This document shows, one piece after another, positions 16,458-26,082 of a stretch of 64,000 nucleotides of DNA (the stretch's first letter is position 1; every line of letters starts with the position of its first letter). This DNA is from Solimonas sp. K1W22B-7 (GTDB lineage: Bacteria > Pseudomonadota > Gammaproteobacteria > Nevskiales > Nevskiaceae): contig NZ_CP031704.1 of assembly GCF_003428335.1 (NCBI RefSeq), positions 3,720,001 to 3,784,000 of the forward strand. The letters are read 5' to 3'. The translations under genes and the position numbers were made by a program. The notes below the pieces were generated by a model. It was not told the DNA's origin and did not search any database. It saw only the letters and a list, made by a program, of their open reading frames with translations.

Positions 16458-16846
16458 AAACTTGAGCCTGAGCCACCCGACACCTGCACTTCACCCTGGA
16501 AATGGATGACGATGAAGATGTTGTAGAACAGCTTCTCGCGCGCTTCGTAGTCGTAGATCAGGAAACGACCACGCTCGTTGCGCCTGAGCTTGATGTCCTT
16601 GGGCAGGATGCGGGTGATGTCGTCGATGTCCCAGTAGCGCTGCAACTCGCTGCGCAGGGAAGCGCCGGCGTCGTCGTTCGCCAGGTTGCCACCCGTGGCA
16701 ACCTTGTTCAACGCGCTCTGCAGCTTGAACTGGTTCATGTAAAGCGGGAAGCACTTGCCGCCGACGATGGCGACGAACGCGATGGTGCCGAAGATGAACA
16801 GCAGGCCGAACCAGCCGATACCCTTCTGACGATGACGTAGCTGCAT
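16454..16846 (-). CDS. DUF4845 membrane protein
   Basis: This 130-residue protein has one N-terminal transmembrane segment (GWFGLLFIFGTIAFVAIVGG, about residues 11-30) and a small extracytoplasmic domain (LQSALNKVATG, RYWDIDDI, LRRNERGRFLIYDYE). That is the DUF4845 pattern, found in many gammaproteobacteria between lepB and rnc. Its function is not established. The 4-nt overlap with rnc and position after lepB suggest co-expression with signal peptidase and RNase III. Confidence 0.85.
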   Translation of the reverse strand: MQLRHRQKGIGWFGLLFIFGTIAFVAIVGGKCFPLYMNQFKLQSALNKVATGGNLANDDAGASLRSELQRYWDIDDITRILPKDIKLRRNERGRFLIYDYEAREKLFYNIFIVIHFQGEVQVSGGSGSSF

Positions 16847-16878
16847 GGATTCCCTCTCCCTGTCCCTTTGAGTTGCCG

Positions 16879-17655
16879 CTATTTAATCACGGTTCCGATA
16901 CGCGAGAAATCGACCCGGGTGCGGACGCTGTCCCAGCTCATCCAGATGAAAAAGGCCTTTCCGACCAGGTTCCTTTCCGGCACGGTACCCCAGACGCGGC
17001 TGTCCGAACTGCCGTCGCGATTGTCGCCCATGGCGAAGTACTGCCCGGCCGGCACGGTGAATTCGAAGTCATCGGTCGGGCGGTCCGGGTCGACCAGCAC
17101 GTGGTGATGGACCCCGCCCAGGTCTTCCTGCAGGCGGTAGACCACCCCGGCCGAATGGGGACCCTGCACCGGGAAGGCGCCATCCGGCTCCTGGGCCATG
17201 GCCTGGCCATTGATCGTCAGGCGCTTGTCCTTGTAGACGATCTGGTCGCCGGGCAGGCCGATGATGCGCTTGATGTAGTCCTGCCGGGGATCGCGCGGGT
17301 AGCGGAACACCACGATGTCGCCGCGCGCCGGCGCGCCGTTGGCGAAGAACTTGGTGTGGAAGGCCGGGTCGCGCAGGCCGTAGGCGAACTTGTTGACCAG
17401 GATGAAATCGCCCACCAGCAGGGTCGGGATCATCGAACCGGAGGGGATGCGGAAGGGCTCGGCCACGAAGGAACGCAGCAGCAGTACCGCGGCGATCACC
17501 GGAAAGAAGGACTGGCAGAAGTCCACCAGGGCATTGGGCGGCACGCCTGCGGCGCGGCGCGGCGCCAGCACCCACTTGTTCAGGGCCCAGCCGATCCCGG
17601 TGAGCAGGGTCGCCGCCGTCAGCAGCACCGCGAAATCGATGTGGAAATCTTCCAA
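16879..17655 (-). CDS. lepB: Signal peptidase I
   Basis: LepB cleaves signal peptides of exported proteins at the periplasmic face of the inner membrane. The 258-residue protein has two N-terminal transmembrane segments (about 8-30 and 50-64). The catalytic serine lies in IPSGSMIPTL (Ser74), the general-base lysine in DYIKRIIGLPGD (Lys129), and box E in GDNRDGSSDSR. These match the Ser/Lys dyad of type I signal peptidases. It lies 22 bp after lepA, the standard lepA-lepB operon. Confidence 0.97.
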   Translation of the reverse strand: MEDFHIDFAVLLTAATLLTGIGWALNKWVLAPRRAAGVPPNALVDFCQSFFPVIAAVLLLRSFVAEPFRIPSGSMIPTLLVGDFILVNKFAYGLRDPAFHTKFFANGAPARGDIVVFRYPRDPRQDYIKRIIGLPGDQIVYKDKRLTINGQAMAQEPDGAFPVQGPHSAGVVYRLQEDLGGVHHHVLVDPDRPTDDFEFTVPAGQYFAMGDNRDGSSDSRVWGTVPERNLVGKAFFIWMSWDSVRTRVDFSRIGTVIK

Positions 17656-17677
17656 GGTCCGTCGTCCTGTAAAAGCC

Positions 17678-19480
17678 CTACTTTTTCTTGTCCACGCCCA
17701 GCACGGCGAGGAAGGCTTCCTGCGGGATTTCCACGGAGCCCACCTGCTTCATGCGCTTCTTGCCTTCCTTCTGCTTTTCCAGGAGCTTGCGCTTGCGCGA
17801 GGCGTCGCCGCCGTAGCACTTCGCGGTCACGTCCTTGCGCAGCGCCTTGACCGTGCTGCGGGCAATGATCTTGGAGCCGATCGCCGCCTGGATCGCGATG
17901 TCGAACATCTGGCGATGAATGACCTCCTGCATCTTCTCGCAGAGGTCGCGGCCGCGGTTGTAGGAATTCTCGCGGTGCACGATGGTGGCCAGCGCGTCGA
18001 CCTTGTCGCCGTTGACCAGCACGTCCAGGCGCACCAGGTCGGCGGCGCGGAACTCCAGGAATTCGTATTCGAAGGAGGCGTAGCCGCGCGACACGCTCTT
18101 GAGGCGGTCGAAGAAGTCGAGCACCACCTCGGCCATCGGCATCTCCACCTCCAGCTGCACCTGCGAGCCGAGGTAGCGCAGGTTGCGCTGCACGCCGCGC
18201 TTCTCCATGCACAGCTGCATCACCGGGCCGACGTAGTCGGGCGGCATCAGCACGCGGGCGACGATGATCGGCTCGCGGATTTCGTCGATGTTGCCCGGCT
18301 CCGGCAGCTCCGCCGGGTTGTCGACCTTGCTGGTCACGCCCTGCGTGGTCAGCACTTCGTAGACCACCGACGGCGCGGTGGTGATCAGGTTCAGGTTGTA
18401 CTCGCGCTCCAGGCGCTCCTGCACGATCTCCATGTGCAGCATGCCGAGGAAGCCGATGCGGAAGCCGAAGCCCAGCGCGGTGGAGTTCTCCGGCTCGAAC
18501 TGCAGCGCCGAGTCGTTGAGGCGCAGCTTCTGCAGCGACTCGCGGAAATCCTCGAAGTCCTCGGCGTCGATCGGGAACATGCCGGCGAACACGCGCGGCT
18601 GCACCTGCTGGAAGCCCGGCAGCATGTCCGTGCAGGGGGCGGAGGCGCGGGTCAGCGTGTCGCCGACCGGGGCGCCGAAGATGTCCTTGATGCCGGCGAT
18701 GATGAAGCCCACTTCGCCGGTTTCCAGCTGGTCCTTGAACACGCGCTTGGGCGAGTGCACGCCCATCATCGTGATCTCGTAGTCCTTGCCGGTGGACATC
18801 ACGCGGATCTTCTCGCCCTTGCGGATCGAGCCGTTGACGATGCGCACCAGCGACACCACGCCCAGGTAGTTGTCGAACCAGGAATCGACGATCGACGCCT
18901 GCAGGCGTCCGGCAGGGTCGCCCTTGGGCGCCGGCAGCTGATGCACCACGGCCTCGAGCACCGCCGGCACGTTGAGACCGGTCTTGGCGGAGATGCGCAG
19001 GGCATCCACGGCGCTGATGCCGATGACCTGCTCGATCTCGTCCGCCACGCGTTCCGGCTCGGCGTTCTGCAGGTCCACCTTGTTCAGCACCGGCAGCACT
19101 TCCAGGCGCTGCTCCAGCGCGGTGTAGCAGTTGGCCACCGACTGCGCCTCGACGCCCTGCGAGGCATCCACCACCAGCAGCGCGCCCTCGCAGGCCGCCA
19201 GCGAGCGCGAGACTTCGTAGGAGAAGTCGACGTGCCCCGGGGTGTCGATGATGTTGAACTGGTAGATCTCGCCATCCGCCGCCTTGTAGTGCAGCTGCAC
19301 CGCCTGGGCCTTGATGGTGATGCCGCGCTCGCGCTCGATCGGGTTGTTGTCGAGGATCTGCTCGGTCATCTCGCGCAGCTCGAGTCCGCCGGTGAGCTGG
19401 ATGAAGCGATCGGCCAGCGTGGACTTGCCGTGGTCGATGTGCGCGATGATGCAGAAATTGCGGATGTTTTCTTGTTTCAT
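17678..19480 (-). CDS. lepA: Elongation factor 4 (LepA, back-translocating GTPase)
   Basis: LepA is a ribosome-binding GTPase related to EF-G. The 600-residue protein starts [21 protein letters not shown] (G1) and has [10 protein letters not shown] (G2), DTPGHVDF (G3), NKVD (G4) and ISAKTG (G5). EF-G-like domains III and V and the LepA-specific C-terminal domain follow ([20 protein letters not shown]). Length and motifs are fully typical. It is followed by lepB and preceded by the glutaredoxin-like gene with a 46-bp gap. Confidence 0.98.
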   Translation of the reverse strand: MKQENIRNFCIIAHIDHGKSTLADRFIQLTGGLELREMTEQILDNNPIERERGITIKAQAVQLHYKAADGEIYQFNIIDTPGHVDFSYEVSRSLAACEGALLVVDASQGVEAQSVANCYTALEQRLEVLPVLNKVDLQNAEPERVADEIEQVIGISAVDALRISAKTGLNVPAVLEAVVHQLPAPKGDPAGRLQASIVDSWFDNYLGVVSLVRIVNGSIRKGEKIRVMSTGKDYEITMMGVHSPKRVFKDQLETGEVGFIIAGIKDIFGAPVGDTLTRASAPCTDMLPGFQQVQPRVFAGMFPIDAEDFEDFRESLQKLRLNDSALQFEPENSTALGFGFRIGFLGMLHMEIVQERLEREYNLNLITTAPSVVYEVLTTQGVTSKVDNPAELPEPGNIDEIREPIIVARVLMPPDYVGPVMQLCMEKRGVQRNLRYLGSQVQLEVEMPMAEVVLDFFDRLKSVSRGYASFEYEFLEFRAADLVRLDVLVNGDKVDALATIVHRENSYNRGRDLCEKMQEVIHRQMFDIAIQAAIGSKIIARSTVKALRKDVTAKCYGGDASRKRKLLEKQKEGKKRMKQVGSVEIPQEAFLAVLGVDKKK

Positions 19481-19526
19481 GGGGGATTGCGGCGATGGGC
19501 CGCCAGCGAGGCCGCGCAGTATATAG

Positions 19527-19793
19527 CTAGAGCGCCCCCGAGGCCCCTAGGGCGGCGCCGACCCTTTCCGGGTCGAACCGCCCTTCGCTCAGGACCTGGC
19601 CCGATTCGCCCAGCAGTACCGGGATGCGCAGGCCATAGGCCTGTTTCCAGTCCGGCCGGGAGTCCACGTCGGCCCGCTCCAGCTCGAAGCGCCCGGGGCC
19701 GAATTCGGCCAGCAGATCCTCCTCCAGCTCGTCGCAGAGGCAGCAGCCCGGCCGCGACAGCAGCAGCAATCGCGTCCTGCCGGGGGCGGGCAT
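19527..19793 (-). CDS. Glutaredoxin-like (DUF836) thiol protein
   Basis: This 88-residue protein has a short thioredoxin fold with a CxxC-type site in [16 protein letters not shown] (about residues 13-28), a cis-Pro-type RIPVLLGE and a terminal helix. DUF836/glutaredoxin-family members of this size are common between mucD/degP and lepA in gammaproteobacteria; their substrate is not well defined. The ATG at 19793 shares one base with the stop of the protease gene. The longer upstream frame only reads through that protease in another phase. Confidence 0.85.
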   Translation of the reverse strand: MPAPGRTRLLLLSRPGCCLCDELEEDLLAEFGPGRFELERADVDSRPDWKQAYGLRIPVLLGESGQVLSEGRFDPERVGAALGASGAL

Positions 19794-21289
19794 CACGGCT
19801 TCTTGCCGGGCGCCGCCGGCACGTCCAGGGCCAGGAACAGCGGCGCACCGCGGCGCTGCACCAGCAGCGGCACGGTCTGGCCCGGGGTCAGGCGGCGGGC
19901 CACCTCCTCGTAGCGGGCCGGGCTGCCGACCTCCTGGCCGCTGATCTGCAGCAGCACGTCGCCGGCACGCACGCCGGCACGGGCGGCAGGGCCGTCGCGG
20001 GCCTCCGCGACCATCACGCCGACACCGCCGCCGCCCAGCTGGGCGTCGCGGCGCTCGGCATCGGTCAGCGGGCGCACGGTCAGGCCCAGGGCACCGCTGG
20101 CCGGTGCCGGCTGGGGACCCGGCGGGTTGGCGCCGGGGGCCTGCTCGTTGAAGGCATGGTCGGCCTCCGGCTGCAGCACGCCCACGGCGACCTTGAGGCT
20201 CATCTGCTTGCCCTCGCGCAGCAGCTTGATCTCGGCGCTCTCGCCCGGATCGGTGATGCCCACCATCGGCGGCAGCGCGGTGGAGCTGGCCAGTTCGATG
20301 CCGTTGTAGCTCAGGATGATGTCGCCGGCACGCAGGCCGGCCTTCTCGGCCGGGCTGCCGGGCATCACGCGCGCCACCAGCGCCCCCTCGGGCTTGTCCA
20401 TCTTCATGGAGATCGCCAGGTCGCGGTCGACCTCCTGCACCACCACGCCGAGCCAGCCGCGCTTGACCCGGCCATGCTCCTTGAGCTGGCCAGCGACCTT
20501 GGCGGCGACGTCGATGGGGATCGAGAACGACAGGCCCTGGTAGCCGCCGGACTGCGAGTAGATCTGCGAATTGACGCCCACCACCTCGCCCTTGAGGTTG
20601 AACAGCGGGCCGCCGGAGTTGCCGGGGTTGATGGCGACGTCGGTCTGGATGAAGGGCACGTACTGCTCGGTGATCAGGCTGCGGCCCTTGGCCGAGACGA
20701 TGCCGGCGGTGACCGAGTAGTCGAAGCCGAAGGGCGAGCCGATCGCCAGCACCCATTGCCCCGGGCGCAGCTTGCTGGCGTCGCCGAGCTTGACCGCCGG
20801 CAGGTCCTTGGCGTCGATGCGCAGCAGCGCCAGGTCGCTGGCCTCGTCGCTGCCCACCACCTGGGCGGCAAACTGGCGGCGATCCAGCAGGCGCACGATC
20901 ACTTCCTTGGCGTCGCGCACCACGTGATAGTTGGTGACGACGTAGCCGTCCTTCCACAGGATGAAGCCCGAGCCCAGCGACTGCGGGGTGTTGTCCAGCG
21001 GCGGCTCGTCCTCGGCGCCCTCGCCCTGGTGTTCCTCCAGGAACTTCTTGAACCAGTCGGGCGCGCCTTCCAGGTTTTCCGGCTCGCTTTCGCCGTTGGG
21101 CAGGCTGGCGGCGGCATCGCCGGTCTGTTCGGCGACCACGGTGCTGATGTTGACCACCGAGGGCGACACCTGCTCGACCAGGTCCGCGAAGTCCGGCGCG
21201 CCGACCACCTCCTCCCCGCGCTTGCAGGCGGACAGCAGCACAACGACCGCAACCGCGGTCAGCCGCAGGGACGGGGCGGCAATACGCAT
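19793..21289 (-). CDS. DegP/MucD-like serine protease, predicted lipoprotein
   Basis: This 498-residue HtrA-family protease has the triad His122 (TNYHVV), Asp152 (SDLALLRI) and Ser225 (GNSGGPL), followed by two PDZ domains (about 275-365 and 400-490). The start MRIAAPSLRL precedes a hydrophobic segment ending LLSAC (Cys22), which is a lipobox, so the protein is probably anchored to the outer membrane by lipid and is not soluble periplasmic. An acidic, Pro-rich insert lies before the protease domain (about 65-100). Following rpoE-rseA-rseB, it is the MucD-position protease of the sigma-E envelope stress response. An alternative upstream start adds 17 residues. Confidence 0.92.
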   Translation of the reverse strand: MRIAAPSLRLTAVAVVVLLSACKRGEEVVGAPDFADLVEQVSPSVVNISTVVAEQTGDAAASLPNGESEPENLEGAPDWFKKFLEEHQGEGAEDEPPLDNTPQSLGSGFILWKDGYVVTNYHVVRDAKEVIVRLLDRRQFAAQVVGSDEASDLALLRIDAKDLPAVKLGDASKLRPGQWVLAIGSPFGFDYSVTAGIVSAKGRSLITEQYVPFIQTDVAINPGNSGGPLFNLKGEVVGVNSQIYSQSGGYQGLSFSIPIDVAAKVAGQLKEHGRVKRGWLGVVVQEVDRDLAISMKMDKPEGALVARVMPGSPAEKAGLRAGDIILSYNGIELASSTALPPMVGITDPGESAEIKLLREGKQMSLKVAVGVLQPEADHAFNEQAPGANPPGPQPAPASGALGLTVRPLTDAERRDAQLGGGGVGVMVAEARDGPAARAGVRAGDVLLQISGQEVGSPARYEEVARRLTPGQTVPLLVQRRGAPLFLALDVPAAPGKKP

Positions 21290-21399
21290 CGAAAACTCCG
21301 GGCCGGACAGTGCAAAAATGCGGGGCAACGCGAATTTCAAAGGAAAATCAAAGGAAATTCAAACTTGCCCGCCTTTGGCCGGGCACCGCGGCAGGGGTT

Positions 21400-22428
21400 T
21401 CAGGGCGCCGGCGTCGCCGCTGCGGCCTGGACGCTGGTCGTCACGGCCGGCCTGGCGCCGTCGCCGATCATGCGCACGGTCTCCTGCGGCGCCTCGCCCA
21501 CCACGGTGACGTGGAAGCTGCCGACCATGCGGCGGTAGGCGTGCATCGTGCCCATCTGCGACACGCTCTGGGCCTGCACCTGCACTCCGGGGGGCGGCGC
21601 GGCGCGGCGGGCGCTGAACACCGAGATCGCCGACAGGCCGTCCGACAGCACCAGGTGCTCCACCATGCCCTGCCCGTTGGGGGTGGGGCGCAGCTCGCGG
21701 AAGGCCACGCGGTAGCCGGGCGGCAGGCGGTCCAGCTTCAGGCCGGCCGAGCCGGACACATTGGCCACGCCGGCCGGGGGCAGCGGCGGGTTTTCGATCA
21801 TCTGCACCACCTGGCGCGTCTCGCCGGGGCGCAGCTGCGGCCGGAAGGCCGCGTCGGGGATGGTCGCCGGGAAATCGATCTCGGTGAACATCATCTGTTC
21901 CAGCACCGTGCCGTCGCGGCCGATCAGGCTGACCTTGAGCGGCACCGAGCTCTGCTGGTCGGCCCAGATTTCGTAGCCGTAGCGGAACTGGTCGCGCGGG
22001 GCGATCGCCAGGCCCTGGCAGTTGCGGCCGGCAACGCGGGCGGTGCCCAGGTCCTTGAACTCGTAGACCTGGGAAATCTGCTGCAGGCGCTCCGGGCTCA
22101 GCGCCGGGAACAGCGCCTTGGGCGTCGGCAGGTTCATCGTGAGCTTGCGATCCTTCGGCAACAGGCAGATGACCTTGTTGTTTTCCTTCAGGATTTCGCG
22201 CAGGTCGCCGTTCAGGGACTGGACCCGCTCATGCTCCGTGCCTTCCTTGAAACGATGCGTCACACGCATCGTCTCGAGCATGTCGTCACCGCGGTAGACG
22301 ATCACGCCCTGGTAGTTGCTGCTGCGCGCCGCCTCGCCGATCCGCACCAGGAAATCGGCAGGGTCGGCTGCAAAGGCCGCCGGGGCTGCCGCCAGTGCCA
22401 GTGCTCCGAGGAAGGCGCGGCTGCGCAT
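21400..22428 (-). CDS. rseB: Sigma-E regulatory protein RseB (MucB)
   Basis: RseB is a periplasmic protein that binds RseA and protects it from DegS-type cleavage until it senses lipid or LPS signals. The 342-residue precursor begins with a signal peptide (cleavage near AFA-ADP). The LolA-like N-terminal domain follows (NYQGVIVYRG, THRFKEGTEHERV), then the smaller C-terminal domain (LPPGYRVAFRE, HLVLSDGLSAISVF). It overlaps the rseA stop by one base. The Ala/Pro/Thr-rich C-terminus looks disordered. Confidence 0.93.
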   Translation of the reverse strand: MRSRAFLGALALAAAPAAFAADPADFLVRIGEAARSSNYQGVIVYRGDDMLETMRVTHRFKEGTEHERVQSLNGDLREILKENNKVICLLPKDRKLTMNLPTPKALFPALSPERLQQISQVYEFKDLGTARVAGRNCQGLAIAPRDQFRYGYEIWADQQSSVPLKVSLIGRDGTVLEQMMFTEIDFPATIPDAAFRPQLRPGETRQVVQMIENPPLPPAGVANVSGSAGLKLDRLPPGYRVAFRELRPTPNGQGMVEHLVLSDGLSAISVFSARRAAPPPGVQVQAQSVSQMGTMHAYRRMVGSFHVTVVGEAPQETVRMIGDGARPAVTTSVQAAAATPAP

Positions 22429-23060
22429 CAGCGCTGCTCCTCCGCCTGCGGGCGGTAGACCGCGTTGTGCGCGGCGAAGCGGGCATAGGACAGGGTGCCG
22501 CCCATGCCGCGGCTGGCCGCGGTGTTGCTGTGTTCGATCAGGTAGTTCGACAGGTCATCTTCCTGCAGCTGCTGGATCTCGGCGGCGCTGGCCGAGACCG
22601 CGCGCAGGCCCTGCGGGCGGCCCGAGGGCAGCGGCAGCGAGACCGGGGCGGTGACCGAGGCCGGGGAGAATCCGCCGGCACCGCCGGGAATGCTGCCAGC
22701 CTGGTGACCCTGCGGCAGGGCCACCAGCACGGCGGCCGCACCGAAGGACGCAGCGGCAGCGAAGCCAGCCAGGGGCTTCCAGCGTGCCAGCACGGCACCG
22801 CGGCCGGCGCGGCGGCTGTCCAGGTCCACCAGCTTGTCGCTGGCCGGCACCGGTGCCTCGTCCAGGCCCGCCATCACGCCGGCACAGATACAGGCCTGGT
22901 CCCTGGCGATGCGCGTTCCTTCGCGCGCCTCCCGCGACAGGCACAGGCGGCTGTACGCCTGCTTCATCCCGGGCGAGCGATCCAGCTGGTCCAGCAGCCG
23001 GTCCAGCTCGGCGGGGGTGCATTCGCCGTCGAGCAGGGCGGAAAGGGTTTCTTCAGACAT
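22428..23060 (-). CDS. rseA: Anti-sigma-E factor RseA (MucA-like)
   Basis: The 210-residue protein has the cytoplasmic anti-sigma domain at its N-terminus (SEETLSALLDGECTPAEL, with a mid-domain LSREAREG). A single transmembrane segment follows (about residues 97-116, AGFAAAASFGAAAVLVALP), then a periplasmic tail. It sequesters RpoE at the membrane and is degraded stepwise under envelope stress. It sits between rpoE (about 108 bp upstream) and rseB (1-nt overlap), the canonical order. Confidence 0.92.
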   Translation of the reverse strand: MSEETLSALLDGECTPAELDRLLDQLDRSPGMKQAYSRLCLSREAREGTRIARDQACICAGVMAGLDEAPVPASDKLVDLDSRRAGRGAVLARWKPLAGFAAAASFGAAAVLVALPQGHQAGSIPGGAGGFSPASVTAPVSLPLPSGRPQGLRAVSASAAEIQQLQEDDLSNYLIEHSNTAASRGMGGTLSYARFAAHNAVYRPQAEEQR

Positions 23061-23168
23061 TTGGGCGCTACCTGGCTACCTGAATATAAGCTTAACCGCT
23101 GCCAGGGGAAAAAGTTCCCTGGGTTCCGACGAAGGGGTTTGCTGCACTTTGCATGAAGACTGGAATTC

Positions 23169-23741
23169 CTACTCGATCAAGGGCTTGATCACGGCGTCAA
23201 TCGCCTCACGGGCACGGAAGATACGCGAGCGCACGGTGCCGATGGGGCATTCCATGATCTCGGCGATTTCCTCGTAGGACAGGCCGTCCAGCTCGCGCAA
23301 GGTGATCGCCTTGCGCAGGTCGGGCGGCAGGCTCGAGATCACCTCGGCGACCTTTTGCTTGATTTCCTCGGTCAGCAGCTGGGCCTCGGGGGTATCGACA
23401 TCACTTAGATGCTCGGTGTGCCCGTACAGTTCCGCATCGGCAATGTCGATGTCGCTGCCCGCCGGACGGCGGCCGCGCGACACCAGGTGGTTCTTGGCGG
23501 TATTGATGCCGATGCGGTACAGCCAGGTGTAGAAGGCGCTGTTGCCCTTGAAGCCGTTGAGCGCGCGGTAGGCCTTGATGAAGGTTTCCTGCGCCACGTC
23601 GGGCGCGTCGCCGTCGCCCACCAGTCGTCCGACCAGCTGGATGATCTTGTACTGGTACTTGCGGACCAGTAGCTCGAAGGCGCGCTTGTCCCCCTGTTGC
23701 GCGCGAGCGACCAGCTGTTCGTCAAGTAGTTCTTCGCTCAT
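23169..23741 (-). CDS. rpoE: RNA polymerase sigma factor RpoE (AlgU-like)
   Basis: This 190-residue ECF sigma factor has region 2 (AFELLVRKYQYKI, DVAQETFIKAYRAL, FYTWLYRIGINTAKN) and region 4 (SSLPPDLRKAITLRELDGLSYEEIAEIM, PIGTVRSRIFRAREAI). Overall identity to RpoE/AlgU family members is clearly high by eye. It directs the envelope stress response and is controlled by the adjacent rseA and rseB. It is divergent from nadB, the same arrangement as in E. coli and Pseudomonas. I could not identify a convincing sigma-E autoregulatory promoter in the 142-bp divergent region. Confidence 0.97.
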   Translation of the reverse strand: MSEELLDEQLVARAQQGDKRAFELLVRKYQYKIIQLVGRLVGDGDAPDVAQETFIKAYRALNGFKGNSAFYTWLYRIGINTAKNHLVSRGRRPAGSDIDIADAELYGHTEHLSDVDTPEAQLLTEEIKQKVAEVISSLPPDLRKAITLRELDGLSYEEIAEIMECPIGTVRSRIFRAREAIDAVIKPLIE

Positions 23742-23883
23742 TCCACATCAGGCCCACGCGCCCGCCCCTTTCGACAAGGGTGGTGCGAACGGCTAAGTTA
23801 GACCCCAAAATCAATGGCCGTCTGCCCGAAGGCTGCGACCGCGGCTGTTTTCGACACGAATTTGCGATTCTAGCATCCCCCAC

Positions 23884-25482
23884 ATGTCCCATACCGAAGT
23901 CCTCGTCCTCGGCAGCGGTGCGGCCGGCCTGTCCCTGGCCCTGCGCTTGGCCCAGGCCGGCCGCAAGGTCTGCGTCGTCTCCAAGAGCCAGCTCAGCTCC
24001 GGCTCCACGCTCTGGGCCCAGGGCGGCATCTCGGCGGTGCTCGACGCCGCCGACTCCCTGGAAAACCACGTCTCCGACACGCTGGTGGCCGGCGCCGGCC
24101 TCTGCGACGAGCCGGCGGTGCGTTTCACCGTCGAGCGCGGCCCCTCCTGCATCCACTGGCTGCTCGAACAGGGCGTGCAGTTCACCCTCGACGAGGACGA
24201 CCCCGGGCGCGGCCTGCACCTGACGCGCGAGGGCGGCCACTCGCACCGGCGCATCGTGCATGCCGCCGACGCCACCGGCCGCGCGGTGGAGACCACCCTC
24301 GCCTCCCTGGTCGCGGCCCACCCCGGCATCACCGTGCGCGAGCGCAGCGTCGGCGTGGACCTGATCGTGGACCCCGCCAGCAAGCGCGTGCAGGGCGCCT
24401 ACCTCTACGACCGCGAGAGCGGCCAGGTGGAAGCCGTGGCCGCCAAGGCGGTGGCGATGTGCACCGGCGGCGCCAACCAGGTCTACCTCTACTCCAGCAA
24501 CCCCTTCGGCGCCTCCGGCGACGGCATCGCCATGGCCTGGCGCGCCGGCTGCCGCGTGTCGAACATGGAGTTCATGCAGTTCCACCCGACCTGCCTGTAC
24601 CACGAGGAATCGCGCAACTTCCTGATCAGCGAGGCGCTGCGCGGCGAAGGCGCGCTGCTGCGCCTGCCCAATCCGGATGGCACGGCCGGCGAGCGCTTCA
24701 TGCCGCGCTTCGACTCGCGCGCCGAACTGGCGCCGCGCGACATCGTCGCCCGCGCCATCGACCACGAAATGAAGCGCCTGGGCCTGCGCCACGTGCTGCT
24801 GGACATCACCCACAAGTCGCCCGAATTCATCAAGAGCCACTTCCCCAGCATCCACGCGCACTGCCTCGAACTGGGGCTGGACATCACCACCGACCCGATC
24901 CCGGTGGTGCCCTCCGCGCACTTCACCTGCGGCGGCGTGCTGACCGACCTGCGCGCCCGCACCGACGTCGATGGCCTCTATGCCATCGGCGAGGTCGCCT
25001 GCACCGGCCTGCACGGCGCCAACCGCCTGGCCTCGAACTCGATCCTGGAATGCCTGGCGTTCGCCGCCGCCGCCGCCGAGGACCTGCTGGCGACCCTGGA
25101 CCAGCGCGAGCTGCCGCAGGGCCTCAAGCCCTGGGACGAAAGCCGCGTCACCGACTCCGACGAGGACGTCGTGGTGTCGCACAACTGGCTGGAACTGCGC
25201 ACCTTCATGTGGGACTACGTCGGCATCGTGCGCACCACCAAGCGCCTGGAGCGCGCGCAGCACCGCGTCGAACTGCTGGCGCGCGAGATCCAGGAGTACT
25301 ACGGCAACTACCGCATCACCGCGCACCTGCTGGAACTGCGCAACCTGGTGGTCTGCGCCGACCTGATCGTGCGCTCGGCGCTGTCACGCAAGGAATCGCG
25401 CGGCCTGCACTACACGCTGGACTATCCGCATACGCTGGCGCGGGCGATGCCGACGGTGCTGGAGGGGCGCAAAAGCGCCTGA
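23884..25482 (+). CDS. nadB: L-aspartate oxidase
   Basis: NadB oxidises L-aspartate to iminoaspartate with FAD, the first step of de novo NAD synthesis. The 532-residue protein has the Rossmann motif [16 protein letters not shown] near the N-terminus, the flavin-contact LWAQGGISA, the substrate loop FHPTCLYHE (aspartate oxidases have PTCL or PTAL where succinate dehydrogenases have PTGI), and [11 protein letters not shown] near the C-terminus. It is divergent from rpoE. No strong Shine-Dalgarno precedes the ATG. nadA and nadC are not in the window. Confidence 0.95.
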   Translation: MSHTEVLVLGSGAAGLSLALRLAQAGRKVCVVSKSQLSSGSTLWAQGGISAVLDAADSLENHVSDTLVAGAGLCDEPAVRFTVERGPSCIHWLLEQGVQFTLDEDDPGRGLHLTREGGHSHRRIVHAADATGRAVETTLASLVAAHPGITVRERSVGVDLIVDPASKRVQGAYLYDRESGQVEAVAAKAVAMCTGGANQVYLYSSNPFGASGDGIAMAWRAGCRVSNMEFMQFHPTCLYHEESRNFLISEALRGEGALLRLPNPDGTAGERFMPRFDSRAELAPRDIVARAIDHEMKRLGLRHVLLDITHKSPEFIKSHFPSIHAHCLELGLDITTDPIPVVPSAHFTCGGVLTDLRARTDVDGLYAIGEVACTGLHGANRLASNSILECLAFAAAAAEDLLATLDQRELPQGLKPWDESRVTDSDEDVVVSHNWLELRTFMWDYVGIVRTTKRLERAQHRVELLAREIQEYYGNYRITAHLLELRNLVVCADLIVRSALSRKESRGLHYTLDYPHTLARAMPTVLEGRKSA

Positions 25483-25488
25483 CTTCTG

Positions 25489-25669
25489 TCCCCTCGCCCG
25501 CTTGCGGGAGAGGGTGGCCGTAGGCCGGGAGAGGGCGCTGTAACTCGCGCTGGAGTTGGCTAGCCCACCTTTTACAGAAACCCTCTCCTCGGCAACTGCT
25601 CCTGCGTTGCCCTACCTCGGGCATCCATGCCCTCGCCTGCCCCTCTCCCGCAAGCGGGAGAGGGGTTCA
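25489..25669. repeat. Pair of oppositely oriented CCCTCTCCCGC palindromes at a convergent gene end
   Basis: The first copy (25489-25537) has CCCGC-TT-GCGGG at 25497-25508. The second copy, at 25629-25665 in the reverse orientation, contains perfect 12-bp arms 25640-25651 and 25654-25665 separated by AA. The CCCTCTCCCGC/GCGGGAGAGGG core is a repeat type I know from several proteobacterial genomes. The pair occupies the gap between convergent nadB and the 99-residue unknown gene and could end transcription from both sides. Confidence 0.75.
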
Positions 25670-25684
25670 ATCTCAACATCACCG

Positions 25685-25984
25685 CTACCGCAACGACCCC
25701 GTGTACTTCCCCAGCGCCGGCGGCGCCGCCGGCGCGTCCGCCGCGCCCTTCGCGGGCGTCGCCGAGGCCGCCACCATCGCCCGGGGGCGGCCGAACATCA
25801 CTTCCTCGAAGCGGTCCGCCAGGCGCATCAGCTCGTCGTCGCCGCCCGTGCGCGCCATGCGCACGATCTCGCGGGCGTACTCCATGTTCTGCGTCATCCA
25901 CATCGCATCGGTAATGCGCCCGGTGCAATGCCGCAGCCGCACGTACAGACGTGTCGCCAGGGCCAGCTTGTCACCGTCGGTCAT
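25685..25984 (-). CDS. Uncharacterised 99-residue protein downstream of amtB
   Basis: I do not recognise a characterised family. The start MTDGDKLALATRLYVRLRH is an ATG at 25984; 26 more residues are possible upstream but are low-complexity. The first 65 residues look helical and conserved in style (LRHCTGRITDAMWM, YAREIVRMARTGGDDELMRLADRFEEVMFG). The rest is Ala/Pro-rich with GKYTGSLR at the end. It has no signal peptide. It lies 98 bp downstream of amtB on the same strand, so it may share the nitrogen-regulated transcript, but it bears no PII (GlnK) motif. Confidence 0.6.
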   Translation of the reverse strand: MTDGDKLALATRLYVRLRHCTGRITDAMWMTQNMEYAREIVRMARTGGDDELMRLADRFEEVMFGRPRAMVAASATPAKGAADAPAAPPALGKYTGSLR

Positions 25985-26082
25985 CGAAAACCCTCCTGTT
26001 CCAGCTGCAGCCGGTCGCATCGCGACCGGCGCAGCCCCCCACATGCCGCCCTCTGCTGCCATGCCGGAATCCTCCCGCCGCC

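Noticed and set aside
23742-23883. Sigma-E promoter for rpoE autoregulation
   Set aside because: A TAACTT box occurs on the minus strand, but no TCTGA-type -10 element is at the required 16-17 bp spacing.
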